Source: Sulfuritalea sp.
GTDB lineage: Bacteria; Pseudomonadota; Gammaproteobacteria; Burkholderiales; Rhodocyclaceae
Direction of reading: 5' to 3'
Assembly: GCA_021738105.1 (NCBI GenBank)
Contig: JAIPCS010000169.1
Location: 1 to 7,424 of the forward strand
Length of the DNA stretch: 7,424 bases
Each line of letters begins with the position of its first letter. Within the stretch, counting starts at the first letter, position 1. The notes beneath the pieces were generated by a model. The model had not been told where the DNA came from, did no database searches, and saw only the letters and a program-made list of their open reading frames with translations. The translations under genes were made by a program, and so were the position numbers. Shown piece by piece: positions 1-6,201 of the stretch.

Positions 1-41
1 GATGAAACCAGTCGCAGATGCCCTGTCACCCGCAAATCCGT

Positions 42-77
42 ACAAAATAGAACGGCCCTCCAAATCAGGAGAGCCGT
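42..77 (-). terminator. Intrinsic terminator of tRNA-Met
   Basis: Read on the minus strand, a 10-bp stem (one G-U pair) with a 6-base loop lies at 77-52 and is followed at once by a T-rich run (TTCTATTTTG). It starts 8 bases beyond the encoded CCA of the tRNA, so it should end that transcript. On the plus strand the stem is not followed by a T run, so it looks one-directional. Bases 1-41 beyond it show nothing I can name. Confidence 0.8.
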
Positions 78-85
78 CCAGATAC

Positions 86-162
86 TGGTGGTGATGAGTG
101 GACTTGAACCACCGACCCCCGGATTATGAATCCGATGCTCTAACCGACTGAGCTACATCACC
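86..162 (-). tRNA. tRNA-Met (anticodon CAT), elongator type
   Basis: The minus strand folds as a full cloverleaf of 77 bases. It has a 7-bp acceptor stem (GGTGATG with CATCACC), a D arm with GCTC/GAGC, an anticodon stem TCGGA/TCCGG around loop TTCATAA, a 5-base variable loop, a T arm with loop TTCAAGT, discriminator A and genome-encoded CCA at 88-86. The anticodon is CAT. The paired first base (G1-C72) and the lack of three G-C pairs in the anticodon stem argue against the initiator tRNA. The closest overall pattern is elongator Met. A lysidine-modified tRNA-Ile2 also has a CAT anticodon and is not strictly excluded. Confidence 0.95.
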
Positions 163-177
163 GTTCGAAGGGGCGGA

Positions 178-207
178 ATTATCCTCGCCGCACGCTTGCC
201 TTGTCAA
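178..207 (-). promoter_or_regulatory. Sigma-70 promoter of tRNA-Met
   Basis: On the minus strand there is a perfect -35 TTGACA (207-202), an 18-base spacer and a -10 GATAAT (183-178). The -10 ends 15 bases before the tRNA 5' end at 162. The stretch just after the -10 is GC-rich (TCCGCCCC), the kind of discriminator known from promoters under stringent (ppGpp) control of stable RNA. The stringent control is inferred, not shown. The -35 lies next to the ribosome-binding region of the divergent monooxygenase gene. Confidence 0.8.
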
Positions 208-218
208 GGTGAGCGCTG

Positions 219-1394
219 GTGGGCGACAATCGGGGGATGGACTTCGATGTCGTGATTGTGGGTGGTGGCCTGGCCGGATTGGCGATGGCGGCGGCTTTGC
301 GTCGCTCGACTTTGTCGGTGGCCCTGGTGGAAGGGCGGCAGCCCCTTTTTCCCCAGACCTGGGATTCTCGGGTTTATGCGATCAGTCCCGCCAATGCGCG
401 CTTTCTTGATTCTCTTGGCGTCTGGGGTCATCTGGACAAAACGCGGGTGGAACCGGTTCGGGCAATGGAAATCCGTGGCGATGACGGCGGCCGGCTGGAT
501 TTCTCTGCTTACGGCAGTGGCGTGTCGGAACTAGCCTGGATTCTCGAATCTTCGCTGATGCAGCGCGAATTGTGGGAGACAGTCAAGCGTCAGGGCAATT
601 TGACCCTGTTATGCCCGGCCAGCCCTCAATCACTGGTGATCGATCCCGATTTCGCACAGCTGACGCTTGAAGATGGCCGTTGTATCGCTGCGCGCTTGAT
701 TGTCGCGGCCGATGGCGCGGAATCCTGGACGCGAACTGCAGCGGGAATCGCCGTGCGCTTTGATCCTTATGACCAGCTGGGTGTGGTTGCCAACTTCGAA
801 TGTGAACTTGCGCATGGTGGTGTGGCGTTTCAGTGGTTTGGCAAAGAGGGCGTGCTGGCTTGGTTGCCGCTGCCCGGCAATCGCATTTCGATCGTCTGGT
901 CGACTCCAGAGGAGCATGGGCGCGAGTTGCTTGCGCTTGATCCAGCAACACTTTGTGCCCGGGTTGCCAGGGCGGGCGAGGAGCGTTTGGGCGGTTTGGA
1001 ATTGATCACCGCGGCGCGTGGCTTTCCGTTGCGCCTGATGCGTGCCCCGAACTCTGTCGCGCCGCGACTGGCATTGATCGGCGATGCGGCGCATACGATT
1101 CATCCCTTGTCAGGTCATGGCATCAATCTGGGCTTTCGGGACGCACAGGTACTTTCCAGCATCCTGTGCGATAAGCCGGCCTATGTCGATTGTGGAGATT
1201 TGGGGTTGCTGCGCGGATACGAGCGTGCGCGCAAGGAGGAAGTAGTGACTTTGCAGACGGTGACTGATAGCCTGCACGACCTGTTTCAGCCGGCGGGAGC
1301 TCGCTTGACTCGCCTTCGCAATATTGGATTGAACCTAAGCAACACTTTGCCAGTCGTAAAGGACCTGCTGGTCCGCTACGCGCTGGCGTCCTGA
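219..1394 (+). CDS. UbiH/COQ6-family FAD-dependent monooxygenase
   Basis: Probable flavoprotein hydroxylase that adds a hydroxyl group to the aromatic ring of a ubiquinone precursor, using FAD, NAD(P)H and O2. The product is 391 aa, the usual family length. Visible motifs are the N-terminal dinucleotide fold GGGLAG at residues 15-20 with the ribose-binding acid E38, the DG motif at D165-G166, and the second FAD motif GDAAH at 288-292, followed by HPLSGHGINLG. That last stretch differs from the usual family signature HP-x-[AG]-GQG: Ser and His replace Ala/Gly and Gln. Which ring position it hydroxylates (UbiH, UbiI, UbiF or UbiM role) cannot be told from sequence alone. The start is uncertain. 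GTG at 219 has AAGGTGAG 5 bases upstream; ATG at 237 gives the more typical N-terminus MDFDVVIVGGG but has only a G run directly before it. The DsbC-family gene follows after 17 bases. Confidence 0.9.
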   Translation: MGDNRGMDFDVVIVGGGLAGLAMAAALRRSTLSVALVEGRQPLFPQTWDSRVYAISPANARFLDSLGVWGHLDKTRVEPVRAMEIRGDDGGRLDFSAYGSGVSELAWILESSLMQRELWETVKRQGNLTLLCPASPQSLVIDPDFAQLTLEDGRCIAARLIVAADGAESWTRTAAGIAVRFDPYDQLGVVANFECELAHGGVAFQWFGKEGVLAWLPLPGNRISIVWSTPEEHGRELLALDPATLCARVARAGEERLGGLELITAARGFPLRLMRAPNSVAPRLALIGDAAHTIHPLSGHGINLGFRDAQVLSSILCDKPAYVDCGDLGLLRGYERARKEEVVTLQTVTDSLHDLFQPAGARLTRLRNIGLNLSNTLPVVKDLLVRYALAS

Positions 1395-1411
1395 ATAATT
1401 TTGGAGAATTT

Positions 1412-2092
1412 ATGAAGCTGCCCCTGATTGCCGCCGTTCTTGCCAGCGTATCATTTGCCGCCGTTGCCGATCAGGCCGGGGTAAAAAAAGCTGTCGAAGC
1501 CAGACTCGGCCCCGTCGAATCCGTCGTCGCGGCACCCATGGCCGGCATGTGGGAAGTTACCGTCAATGACCAGATCTTCTATGTTGATGACAAGGCAAGC
1601 TTTCTGATTCTCGGTAGCCTGCATGACTTGAAGACGGGCAGGAATCTCACGGCAGAAAAGGTATTCAACGCTCTGCCACTCGAACTTGCGGTGAAACAGG
1701 TGCGAGGCAGCGGCAAAAACATCCTGGTAACTTTCGAGGATCCGAACTGCGGCTTCTGCAAAAAATTGGCAAATGATATTCTGACGCTGAAAGATGTGAC
1801 GGTTTACACTTTTTTGTACCCGGTGCTGGGCGATGATTCCTACAAGAAGTCAGTCGCCATCTGGTGCGCGGCGGACAAGTCCAAAGCATGGACTGATTGG
1901 ATGAACAAAGGCAGGACACCCCCTACCGCGCCAGAGAAGTGTGACATTGCCGGGCTGGAGAAGTCGGCTCAACTCGGTCGGAAATTGCGCATCAACGGCA
2001 CCCCCGCATTGTTTTTTGCCGGCGGCGAGCGTGTCGGTGGATACATTCCAGCGCAGGAAATCCAGAAGCGCTTCGATAAATCGGGCGGCTGA
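1412..2092 (+). CDS. dsbC: DsbC-family periplasmic thiol:disulfide isomerase
   Basis: Periplasmic protein that should reshuffle wrong disulfide bonds in exported proteins, kept reduced by DsbD in the known system. The product is 226 aa (E. coli DsbC precursor is 236). Residues 1-19 form a signal peptide with a likely cut after AVA. An N-terminal dimerisation-type region (about 20-85) precedes the thioredoxin fold. The active site is C113-G-F-C116 (the well-studied DsbC has CGYC), and the cis-proline loop is T197-P198. C152 and C177 match the second, structural disulfide of DsbC. The start is well supported: GGAG at 1403-1406 lies 5 bases before ATG. Only 17 bases separate it from the monooxygenase, so the two probably share a transcript, an arrangement I recall from betaproteobacteria. 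It ends 4 bases from the oppositely oriented HPP gene with no visible terminator. DsbG is the alternative, but length and Cys pattern favour DsbC. Confidence 0.9.
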   Translation: MKLPLIAAVLASVSFAAVADQAGVKKAVEARLGPVESVVAAPMAGMWEVTVNDQIFYVDDKASFLILGSLHDLKTGRNLTAEKVFNALPLELAVKQVRGSGKNILVTFEDPNCGFCKKLANDILTLKDVTVYTFLYPVLGDDSYKKSVAIWCAADKSKAWTDWMNKGRTPPTAPEKCDIAGLEKSAQLGRKLRINGTPALFFAGGERVGGYIPAQEIQKRFDKSGG

Positions 2093-2096
2093 CCCG

Positions 2097-2870
2097 TTAG
2101 CGGCTCCGGTCTTGTCGCGAGTCGATATCTGAAATCATCGCGGCTTCGGTCGCTTGCTGTTCCAGCATTCGATGCCGTCCGGTGGCGAGTCCATAGATGC
2201 GCAGCAGATCCTCTTCGGAAACATCGATGAAGGAATCCATTTGCGTCAAGGCGTATACGAAGTCTTCATGTGAAATGGGCTGATAGTCCGTACTGGCTGT
2301 TCCAGCCGGTGCAGCGCGACGGGCCAGAGACACCGGGTAGCGTCGCCATGGAAACAACGCATTGAAAGCCATGGCGACGCCCAAAATTATCAAGACGTTT
2401 AGCAGCACCGGTACCAGGACAAAGTTAAACCCCAAGGCGTGAACGGACGAACCTCCCAGCACTGCCGCCAGCGCCGTTGCACCGGCCGGTGGGTGAATGC
2501 AGCGCAGGTAGTGCATGGCGCCGATCGACATACCTACTGCGACACTCGTTGCCAACATCGGATTCGGCAGATAGCGCGCGCTGGCAACGCCGATAACCGC
2601 CGAGACGAAGTGACCACCAATCAAGGGCCAGGGTTGGGACATGGCTCCGTGCGGCACGGCGAACAAAAGTACTGCTGACGAGCCCATGGAGAGGACCAGA
2701 ACAGGAATGTCGGAGTTGCCGAGCAAGGCAAGGCTTGCGGCATAGACCACGATCAGGCTGAGGAAGCCCCCCAGTGTTGATATCAATCTTTCCCGGTGGC
2801 TTACCGGACTGAATTCAATACCAAGAAACTCCCGCAATGAAGAGGGTGTCGCCGGATTACGGACGTTCAT
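2097..2870 (-). CDS. HPP-family integral membrane protein
   Basis: Inner-membrane protein of the HPP family (Pfam PF04982). Members in cyanobacteria and chloroplasts have been linked to nitrite transport; the bacterial role is otherwise mostly unknown, so no substrate is claimed. The product is 257 aa. The naming motif H126-P127-P128 sits in CIHPPAGATAL, and GSSAVLLFAVPHGAMSQPW (63-81) is also typical. Hydrophobic segments lie at about 29-51, 55-73, 83-101, 105-122 and 145-173. The last 75 or so residues, after the WRRYP border, are hydrophilic and acidic-basic mixed, probably cytoplasmic, and too short for a CBS pair. ATG is preceded by AAGGAG (2882-2877) at 6-base spacing, so the start is firm. 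It stands alone: it converges on dsbC and diverges from the zinc-ribbon gene. Confidence 0.88.
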   Translation of the reverse strand: MNVRNPATPSSLREFLGIEFSPVSHRERLISTLGGFLSLIVVYAASLALLGNSDIPVLVLSMGSSAVLLFAVPHGAMSQPWPLIGGHFVSAVIGVASARYLPNPMLATSVAVGMSIGAMHYLRCIHPPAGATALAAVLGGSSVHALGFNFVLVPVLLNVLIILGVAMAFNALFPWRRYPVSLARRAAPAGTASTDYQPISHEDFVYALTQMDSFIDVSEEDLLRIYGLATGRHRMLEQQATEAAMISDIDSRQDRSR

Positions 2871-3220
2871 TCACTACTCCTTGATTCGATAGACTCAGAT
2901 TCTCGTTGCCTGGCCGCGGGGATGAGCGCCATCACTGCCGATCGGGGTGCGGGGGTGGAGAATAGCCTGATCGGAAGAATTTGGCATCGGCACCCGGTCC
3001 TTGGCTGGCGCTCCTGAATGTTGTCGCTACAATGTTCCGCTTGTGTTTCTGCCTGAAGCGGCTCAATTCGTGAAAGCTTTTACCTCATTTCACTTCAATC
3101 AAGACATACAGTACGCAGTTATTCGGAAGCGCGGATGTGTGATCGCATGCAGTGCGCCGGCCACAAAACTCGGCGCTGGCAATACGGCTCGCCGACGCTC
3201 TGATCGGATGGCTTGAGGCG
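2871..3220. other. 350-base divergent intergenic region
   Basis: This spacer separates the minus-strand HPP gene from the plus-strand zinc-ribbon gene, so it must hold both promoters. On the minus side the only clear element is the HPP ribosome-binding site at 2877-2882. On the plus side a TACAAT hexamer at 3028-3033 resembles a -10 box, but no convincing -35 lies 16-18 bases upstream (TTGGCT at 3001 is 21 away), so it is only a weak candidate; it would give an untranslated leader of about 180 bases. A plus-strand open frame reaches a TGA at 3214-3216, just before the ATG at 3221, but has no clear start or familiar sequence. I see no terminator, RNA gene or repeat here. Confidence 0.4.
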
Positions 3221-3925
3221 ATGGCGGTCCATTGCTCTTCGTGCCAGGCACCGATGGAAGCGCATCGCTTCGAGCGCAAACTCATGGGCGATATCGAACT
3301 TGACCTGTGTTTTGCCTGTCAGGGCATCTGGTTCGATGAACATGAAAGTCCTCGACTGGCGCCCGCTGGCGTGATCGCACTTTTCAAACTTATTCATGAT
3401 CATCGCAATGACCAACGATTGCCGTTGAGCAGTCCATTGAAATGCCCGCGTTGTCACGAGCGACTGATTCCGTCGCAGGACCGCGTCAAAAGTGGCCTGT
3501 TCAACTATCAGCGCTGCGGCCAGCATGGCCGCTTCATCACGTTTTCACAATTCATGATCGAGAAAGGTTTCGTGCGTCAGTTGAATGGTGCCGAAATCAA
3601 GGAGCTCAAGGCTCGTATCGGCGTGGTGCATTGCACGGGTTGCGGCGCTCCGGTCGATATTCGTCGGGACAGTGCCTGCACCCATTGTCGGGCACCCATC
3701 GCCATTCTCGATGCGCAAGCGGTCGAAGCGGCACTGGCAGGCTATCAGCAGGCGGCGCTGAAGCAGCGTACCCAGCCCGATCCTGAGGTATTGGCCGAGG
3801 CTGTACTGTTGAGCGAACGAGAGCGCAGCCAGTATCAGCGGGAACGCGGCAGCCGGCTGAATTCAGACGTCGGCGATTTGCTGCTCGACGGCGTTTCAAT
3901 GCTCTGGAACGTTTTGAAACGATGA
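3221..3925 (+). CDS. Zinc-ribbon (zf-TFIIB-like) protein upstream of mobA
   Basis: Uncharacterised 234-aa protein, probably cytoplasmic, with three Cys clusters. The first (C5, C8, C30, C33, followed by QGIWFDEHE) closely fits the zf-TFIIB zinc ribbon, whose usual end is CxGxWFDxxE. The second is C75, C78, C99 and perhaps H102. The third is C138, C141, C153, C156, a plain double CxxC ribbon. Residues 164-234 are helix-rich and charged, ending in an amphipathic stretch (DLLLDGVSMLWNVLKR) that could touch a membrane or partner. No enzymatic motif is seen. The start at 3221 is chosen because the first CxxC follows at once; the frame is open further upstream, with a GTG at 3152. The ribosome site is poor (GAGG only 2 bases away; GGATGG at 9). 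It overlaps mobA by ATGA, so translation is probably coupled, but a role in molybdenum cofactor work is only a guess from that. Confidence 0.8.
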   Translation: MAVHCSSCQAPMEAHRFERKLMGDIELDLCFACQGIWFDEHESPRLAPAGVIALFKLIHDHRNDQRLPLSSPLKCPRCHERLIPSQDRVKSGLFNYQRCGQHGRFITFSQFMIEKGFVRQLNGAEIKELKARIGVVHCTGCGAPVDIRRDSACTHCRAPIAILDAQAVEAALAGYQQAALKQRTQPDPEVLAEAVLLSERERSQYQRERGSRLNSDVGDLLLDGVSMLWNVLKR

Positions 3926-4506
3926 GCACGCGGGTTACCGGAGTGGTGCTCGCGGGCGGCCAGGGGCGACGCATGGGCGGGGTCGATAAAGGCCTGCAGG
4001 ATTTGAATGGCCGGCCAATGATCCAATGGGTTCTGGATCGATTGGCACCCCAGGTCGATGCGATCCGGATCAGCGCCAACCAAAACCTTCTGCGGTATGG
4101 TGAGTTCGGCTACCCGGTGTTTTCAGACCGGGTTCCCGATTTTGCCGGTCCATTGGCGGGGCTGCACGCGGCGCTGGCAGAGACAGAAAGCCCTTTGGTG
4201 GCAACGGTGCCCTGTGACTCCCCTCTTTTGCCAAGCGATTTGGTGCACCGGTTGCACGCCGCACTGAGCGCTAAAAAGGCTGATCTCGCAGTGGCTCGAA
4301 CCGGAAGCCAGGTGCATCGGGCGTTTTGTATCGTGCGGCGCGAATTGCTGCCGCAACTGGAGGCGTTTCTCGACACAGGGGAGCGCAAGGTGGGCCTTTG
4401 GCATGCCACGCTGAATATTGTCGAGGTGGCTTTCGACGATCAGCCGGAGAGTTTTGGCAACATCAACACATTGGAGGAGTTGCGCGCGCTCCGGAAACCG
4501 GATTGA
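3922..4506 (+). CDS. mobA: Molybdenum cofactor guanylyltransferase
   Basis: Cytoplasmic enzyme that joins GMP from GTP to Mo-molybdopterin, giving the bis-MGD cofactor of DMSO-reductase-type enzymes such as nitrate reductase and formate dehydrogenase. The product is 194 aa, the same as E. coli MobA. Visible motifs are the nucleotide-binding loop LAGGQGRRMGGVDKG (residues 10-24), NQN at 53-55, the GPLAGLHAAL stretch at 76-85, and PCDSPLLP (97-104), in which D99 corresponds to the metal-binding aspartate. The C-terminal NINT also fits the family. ATG overlaps the stop of the zinc-ribbon gene as ATGA, which argues for coupled translation rather than its own ribosome site. MobA and CTP-using MocA share the fold; the GPLAGLHAAL stretch and length favour MobA. 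No moeA or molybdoenzyme gene is in the window. Confidence 0.93.
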   Translation: MSTRVTGVVLAGGQGRRMGGVDKGLQDLNGRPMIQWVLDRLAPQVDAIRISANQNLLRYGEFGYPVFSDRVPDFAGPLAGLHAALAETESPLVATVPCDSPLLPSDLVHRLHAALSAKKADLAVARTGSQVHRAFCIVRRELLPQLEAFLDTGERKVGLWHATLNIVEVAFDDQPESFGNINTLEELRALRKPD

Positions 4507-4675
4507 TGGCAATCATGCTGCGGCTTCATCGCGATGGGGCATCCAGCAGGCCAACCTTCCGCAACGGGTTGGTCATGGCTATATCAGCAGGATGCCTAGC
4601 GAAAACGACCGATACGAAATGCCGATAGCTTGCCGGAAGTGGGACATACTGCACAGTCGCTTGCTCAGGATTGTG

Positions 4676-4716
4676 CTTCAATAAGAGTATAGGGAATTTG
4701 TTTTTGGCTATTGAAG
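4676..4716 (+). promoter_or_regulatory. Inverted repeat over the ribosome site of the FecR gene
   Basis: CTTCAATA at 4676-4683 and TATTGAAG at 4709-4716 form a perfect 8-bp inverted repeat around 25 bases. The right arm covers the first half of the Shine-Dalgarno AAGGAG (4714-4719) of the FecR-domain gene. In RNA it could partly hide that site; in DNA it could be an operator. The rest of the 220-base spacer after mobA (4507-4726) shows no clear promoter pair and no strong terminator. Confidence 0.3.
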
Positions 4717-4726
4717 GAGAGCAACC

Positions 4727-5695
4727 ATGAATTGGATACTGAAACGCGCGGGCCTTGGCGCGCTATTGGGCCGCCTTGGGCTTTGCCTGTTCCTGCTGGG
4801 CGGGACTGTTCCGGCGTATTCGGCTCCCTCGCTCGAATTTAAACCGGTCGCGTCGAATTCCGCAAAGCAGTACGCGACGGTCTGGCGCATTCGCGGCGAA
4901 GTATTCGCCTCTGCAAAGGATGGTACCAACGCAAGAGCACTGGGTGCGGGCGCTCCGGTTTTTGTCGGTGAGCGCGTACGCGCAGGAAAGCAATCAGAAG
5001 CAGTGCTCAAAACTGCGGACGCAGGCGCAATTGCGGTACGTCCCGGGACCGAGTTTGTCGCCGAGCAATTTGCAGCCGAGGACAAACCGACAGACGGTTT
5101 CACCATGCGTCTTTTTACCGGTTCCCTGCGGGTGATCAGCGGCTGGATCGCCCGTACCAATCGTTCGGGGCACAAGATCGTCACTGCATCGGCAACGATC
5201 GGAATCCGCGGTACGGATCACGAGCCCTATGTGTTGTCGGCCGATTTAGCCAAGACGACGGGCAATCCTGCCGGCACCTACGACAAGGTCAATCGGGGCG
5301 GGACAACACTGGAAGTCGGCGACAACAAGCTCGATATCGACACGGGTCGGGTCGGCTTTGTCCGGGCGGTCTCGCCTGTCAGACAGCGGGCACTAATGAC
5401 CATTCTGCTTCCTGTCTTGCTGGACAAGGTGCCGAGCTTCTATGTTCCGGGTGAATTTGATGCAGAACTGGACCGCTACTCTGCCACTGCCGATGAAGAC
5501 GCACTCAAACAACTTGAGCAGAGACGCAAGAACCCCAATGCAGAAGAGCCGATGGCTTCGAAAGTCGAGCCCATGCCCGCGAAAGCTGTGCCCTTGCCAC
5601 AGAAAGCCGTGCCGGTGACTTCCAAGGCGGCTCCGATGGCTCCCAAAACAGCACCGATGGCCACGTGCGATCCGACATCAATAGCCAAGACATAG
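4727..5695 (+). CDS. Exported FecR-domain protein, ends at in-frame amber codon
   Basis: Periplasmic protein of unknown role. The product is 322 aa. Residues 1 to about 30-33 look like a signal peptide (basic start, Leu-rich core, cut near VPA or YSA). A FecR domain (PF04773) spans about 52-150, with the following conserved block IGIRGTDHE at 158-166 and then GTYDKVNRGGT. Classic FecR proteins are anti-sigma regulators with a membrane helix and a FecI partner; here there is an N-terminal signal, no later membrane helix and no sigma factor nearby, so this is the stand-alone exported type. Residues 275-316 are six 7-residue Pro/Lys units. ATG is firmly placed by AAGGAG 7 bases upstream. The TAG at 5693-5695 interrupts a frame that stays open to 6082, so the ancestral or full product may be 451 aa. 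Confidence 0.85.
   Translation: MNWILKRAGLGALLGRLGLCLFLLGGTVPAYSAPSLEFKPVASNSAKQYATVWRIRGEVFASAKDGTNARALGAGAPVFVGERVRAGKQSEAVLKTADAGAIAVRPGTEFVAEQFAAEDKPTDGFTMRLFTGSLRVISGWIARTNRSGHKIVTASATIGIRGTDHEPYVLSADLAKTTGNPAGTYDKVNRGGTTLEVGDNKLDIDTGRVGFVRAVSPVRQRALMTILLPVLLDKVPSFYVPGEFDAELDRYSATADEDALKQLEQRRKNPNAEEPMASKVEPMPAKAVPLPQKAVPVTSKAAPMAPKTAPMATCDPTSIAKT
5549..5674 (+). repeat. Six tandem 7-residue units in a Pro/Ala/Lys linker
   Basis: Within the FecR-domain gene, codons 275-316 repeat with a period of 21 bases. Each unit begins with P followed by M, L or V; the first five have K at the fifth position (consensus P-[MLV]-x-x-K-x-x), and the sixth reads PMATCDP, with Cys in place of Lys. The DNA units are diverged, so this is an old expansion or one held by selection. 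Such Pro/Lys stretches usually act as extended spacers between domains, here between FecR and the NTF2-like part. Confidence 0.8.
5693..5695 (+). other. In-frame amber codon between two domains
   Basis: TAG at this position is the only stop between the FecR-domain frame (from 4727) and the downstream frame (to 6082); both are in the same register. The codon lies at the linker-domain border, preceded by ACA and followed by CTG. One C-to-T change from CAG (Gln) would create it, giving a run that otherwise reads as a normal helix start (Thr-Gln-Leu-Lys-Gln-Leu). No stem-loop or other recoding signal was recognised just after it. Confidence 0.85.
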
Positions 5696-5749
5696 CTGAA
5701 GCAGCTCGATGCTTCGATTGCTGGCAAAGATGCGCCGGCGATCATTGCC

Positions 5750-6082
5750 ATGTTTGCTGACAACGCAGAAGTCCGGGCCACAGTGCGCGACAAGGATGGC
5801 AAGACGACAAGTGTCGACCTGGGGCGCGAGGAACTGGTACAGAGCACGCTCGCTGCAATGAAAGCGCTCACGAACTACAAGCAGCGCCGGGTCTGGACCG
5901 AAGGAAAGCTCGTCGGTTCGTATGTCGGCGCAGACTGCGATCGGATCAGCCTGCGGTCGGTGGTGGTTGAGCAGGGACGTCTGTCCGGAAAACCATACCG
6001 TTTCGAGTCGCTGGAAGAGTATGTACTCGAAATGCGTGCCGGAAAGTGGCTTGCAATCAGGGCGGAAACAACCCAGCAGTAG
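5750..6082 (+). CDS. NTF2/SnoaL-like domain, separated C-terminal part of FecR gene
   Basis: The frame is the direct continuation of the FecR-domain gene and is open from 5696, just after its amber stop, for 128 codons. The encoded domain resembles the NTF2/SnoaL-like fold: an opening helix (LDASIAGKDAPAIIAMFADN), then alternating strands and helices, ending with EYVLEMRAGKWLAIRAET. The first ATG is at 5750, but it lies inside the first helix and has no Shine-Dalgarno before it, so a separate 110-aa protein from here would lack the start of the fold. It is therefore more likely the severed end of a 451-aa protein than an independent gene. The codon pattern still looks coding, so decay, if any, is recent. 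The domain's ligand is unknown. Confidence 0.5.
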   Translation: MFADNAEVRATVRDKDGKTTSVDLGREELVQSTLAAMKALTNYKQRRVWTEGKLVGSYVGADCDRISLRSVVVEQGRLSGKPYRFESLEEYVLEMRAGKWLAIRAETTQQ

Positions 6083-6110
6083 AGGGCAGTTTGCGGCTGG
6101 AAGGGCCTGC

Positions 6111-6184
6111 TGGAGCGGGTGAAGGGAGTCGAACCCTCTTCATCAGCTTGGGAAGCTGAGGTAATGCCGTTATACGACACCCGC
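6111..6184 (-). tRNA. tRNA-Gly (anticodon CCC)
   Basis: The minus strand folds as a 74-base cloverleaf with encoded CCA at 6113-6111. It has a 7-bp acceptor stem GCGGGTG/CACCCGC, discriminator T, an anticodon stem TCAGC/GCTGA around TTCCCAA, a 4-base variable loop, and a T arm with loop TTCGACT. The anticodon is CCC, reading GGG. It lies downstream of rng on the same strand. The FecR/NTF2 frame points at it from the other side and ends 28 bases away; no terminator is visible in that gap for either direction. Confidence 0.96.
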
Positions 6185-6195
6185 GTCGAAGATGG

Positions 6196-6201
6196 ATTCT
6201 A
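6196..6201 (-). promoter_or_regulatory. Possible -10 box for tRNA-Gly
   Basis: TAGAAT on the minus strand matches the -10 consensus at 5 of 6 bases and ends 11 bases before the tRNA 5' end, a fitting distance for a short leader. The place for a -35 lies inside the GC-rich hairpin and has no TTGACA-like hexamer, so the promoter is weak or absent and the tRNA may instead rely on readthrough from rng. Confidence 0.4.

Noticed and set aside
104..130. TTGAAC and TATGAA as a plus-strand promoter for the monooxygenase
   Set aside because: Spacing is only 15 bases and the bases are fixed by tRNA structure, so the match is likely chance.
3001..3216. Possible leader gene before the zinc-ribbon gene
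   Set aside because: The frame has only TTG/GTG starts without ribosome sites and no recognisable protein; it probably is untranslated leader.
3606..4079. 157-codon open frame on the minus strand across the zinc-ribbon/mobA junction
   Set aside because: It overlaps two conserved genes and encodes an Arg/Pro-rich sequence without motifs.
4521..4541. Stem around the palindrome CATCGCGATG as a mobA terminator
   Set aside because: It needs two G-U pairs, leaves almost no loop and has no T run after it.
4506..4628. Possible 40-aa gene starting at TGATG, overlapping the mobA stop
   Set aside because: The stop-start overlap is suggestive of coupling, but the peptide has no familiar motif, no signal or membrane segment, and no support beyond the overlap itself.
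4708..5184. 158-codon open frame on the minus strand opposite the FecR gene
   Set aside because: It is antisense to a well-supported gene with signal peptide and FecR motifs; the product has no familiar features.
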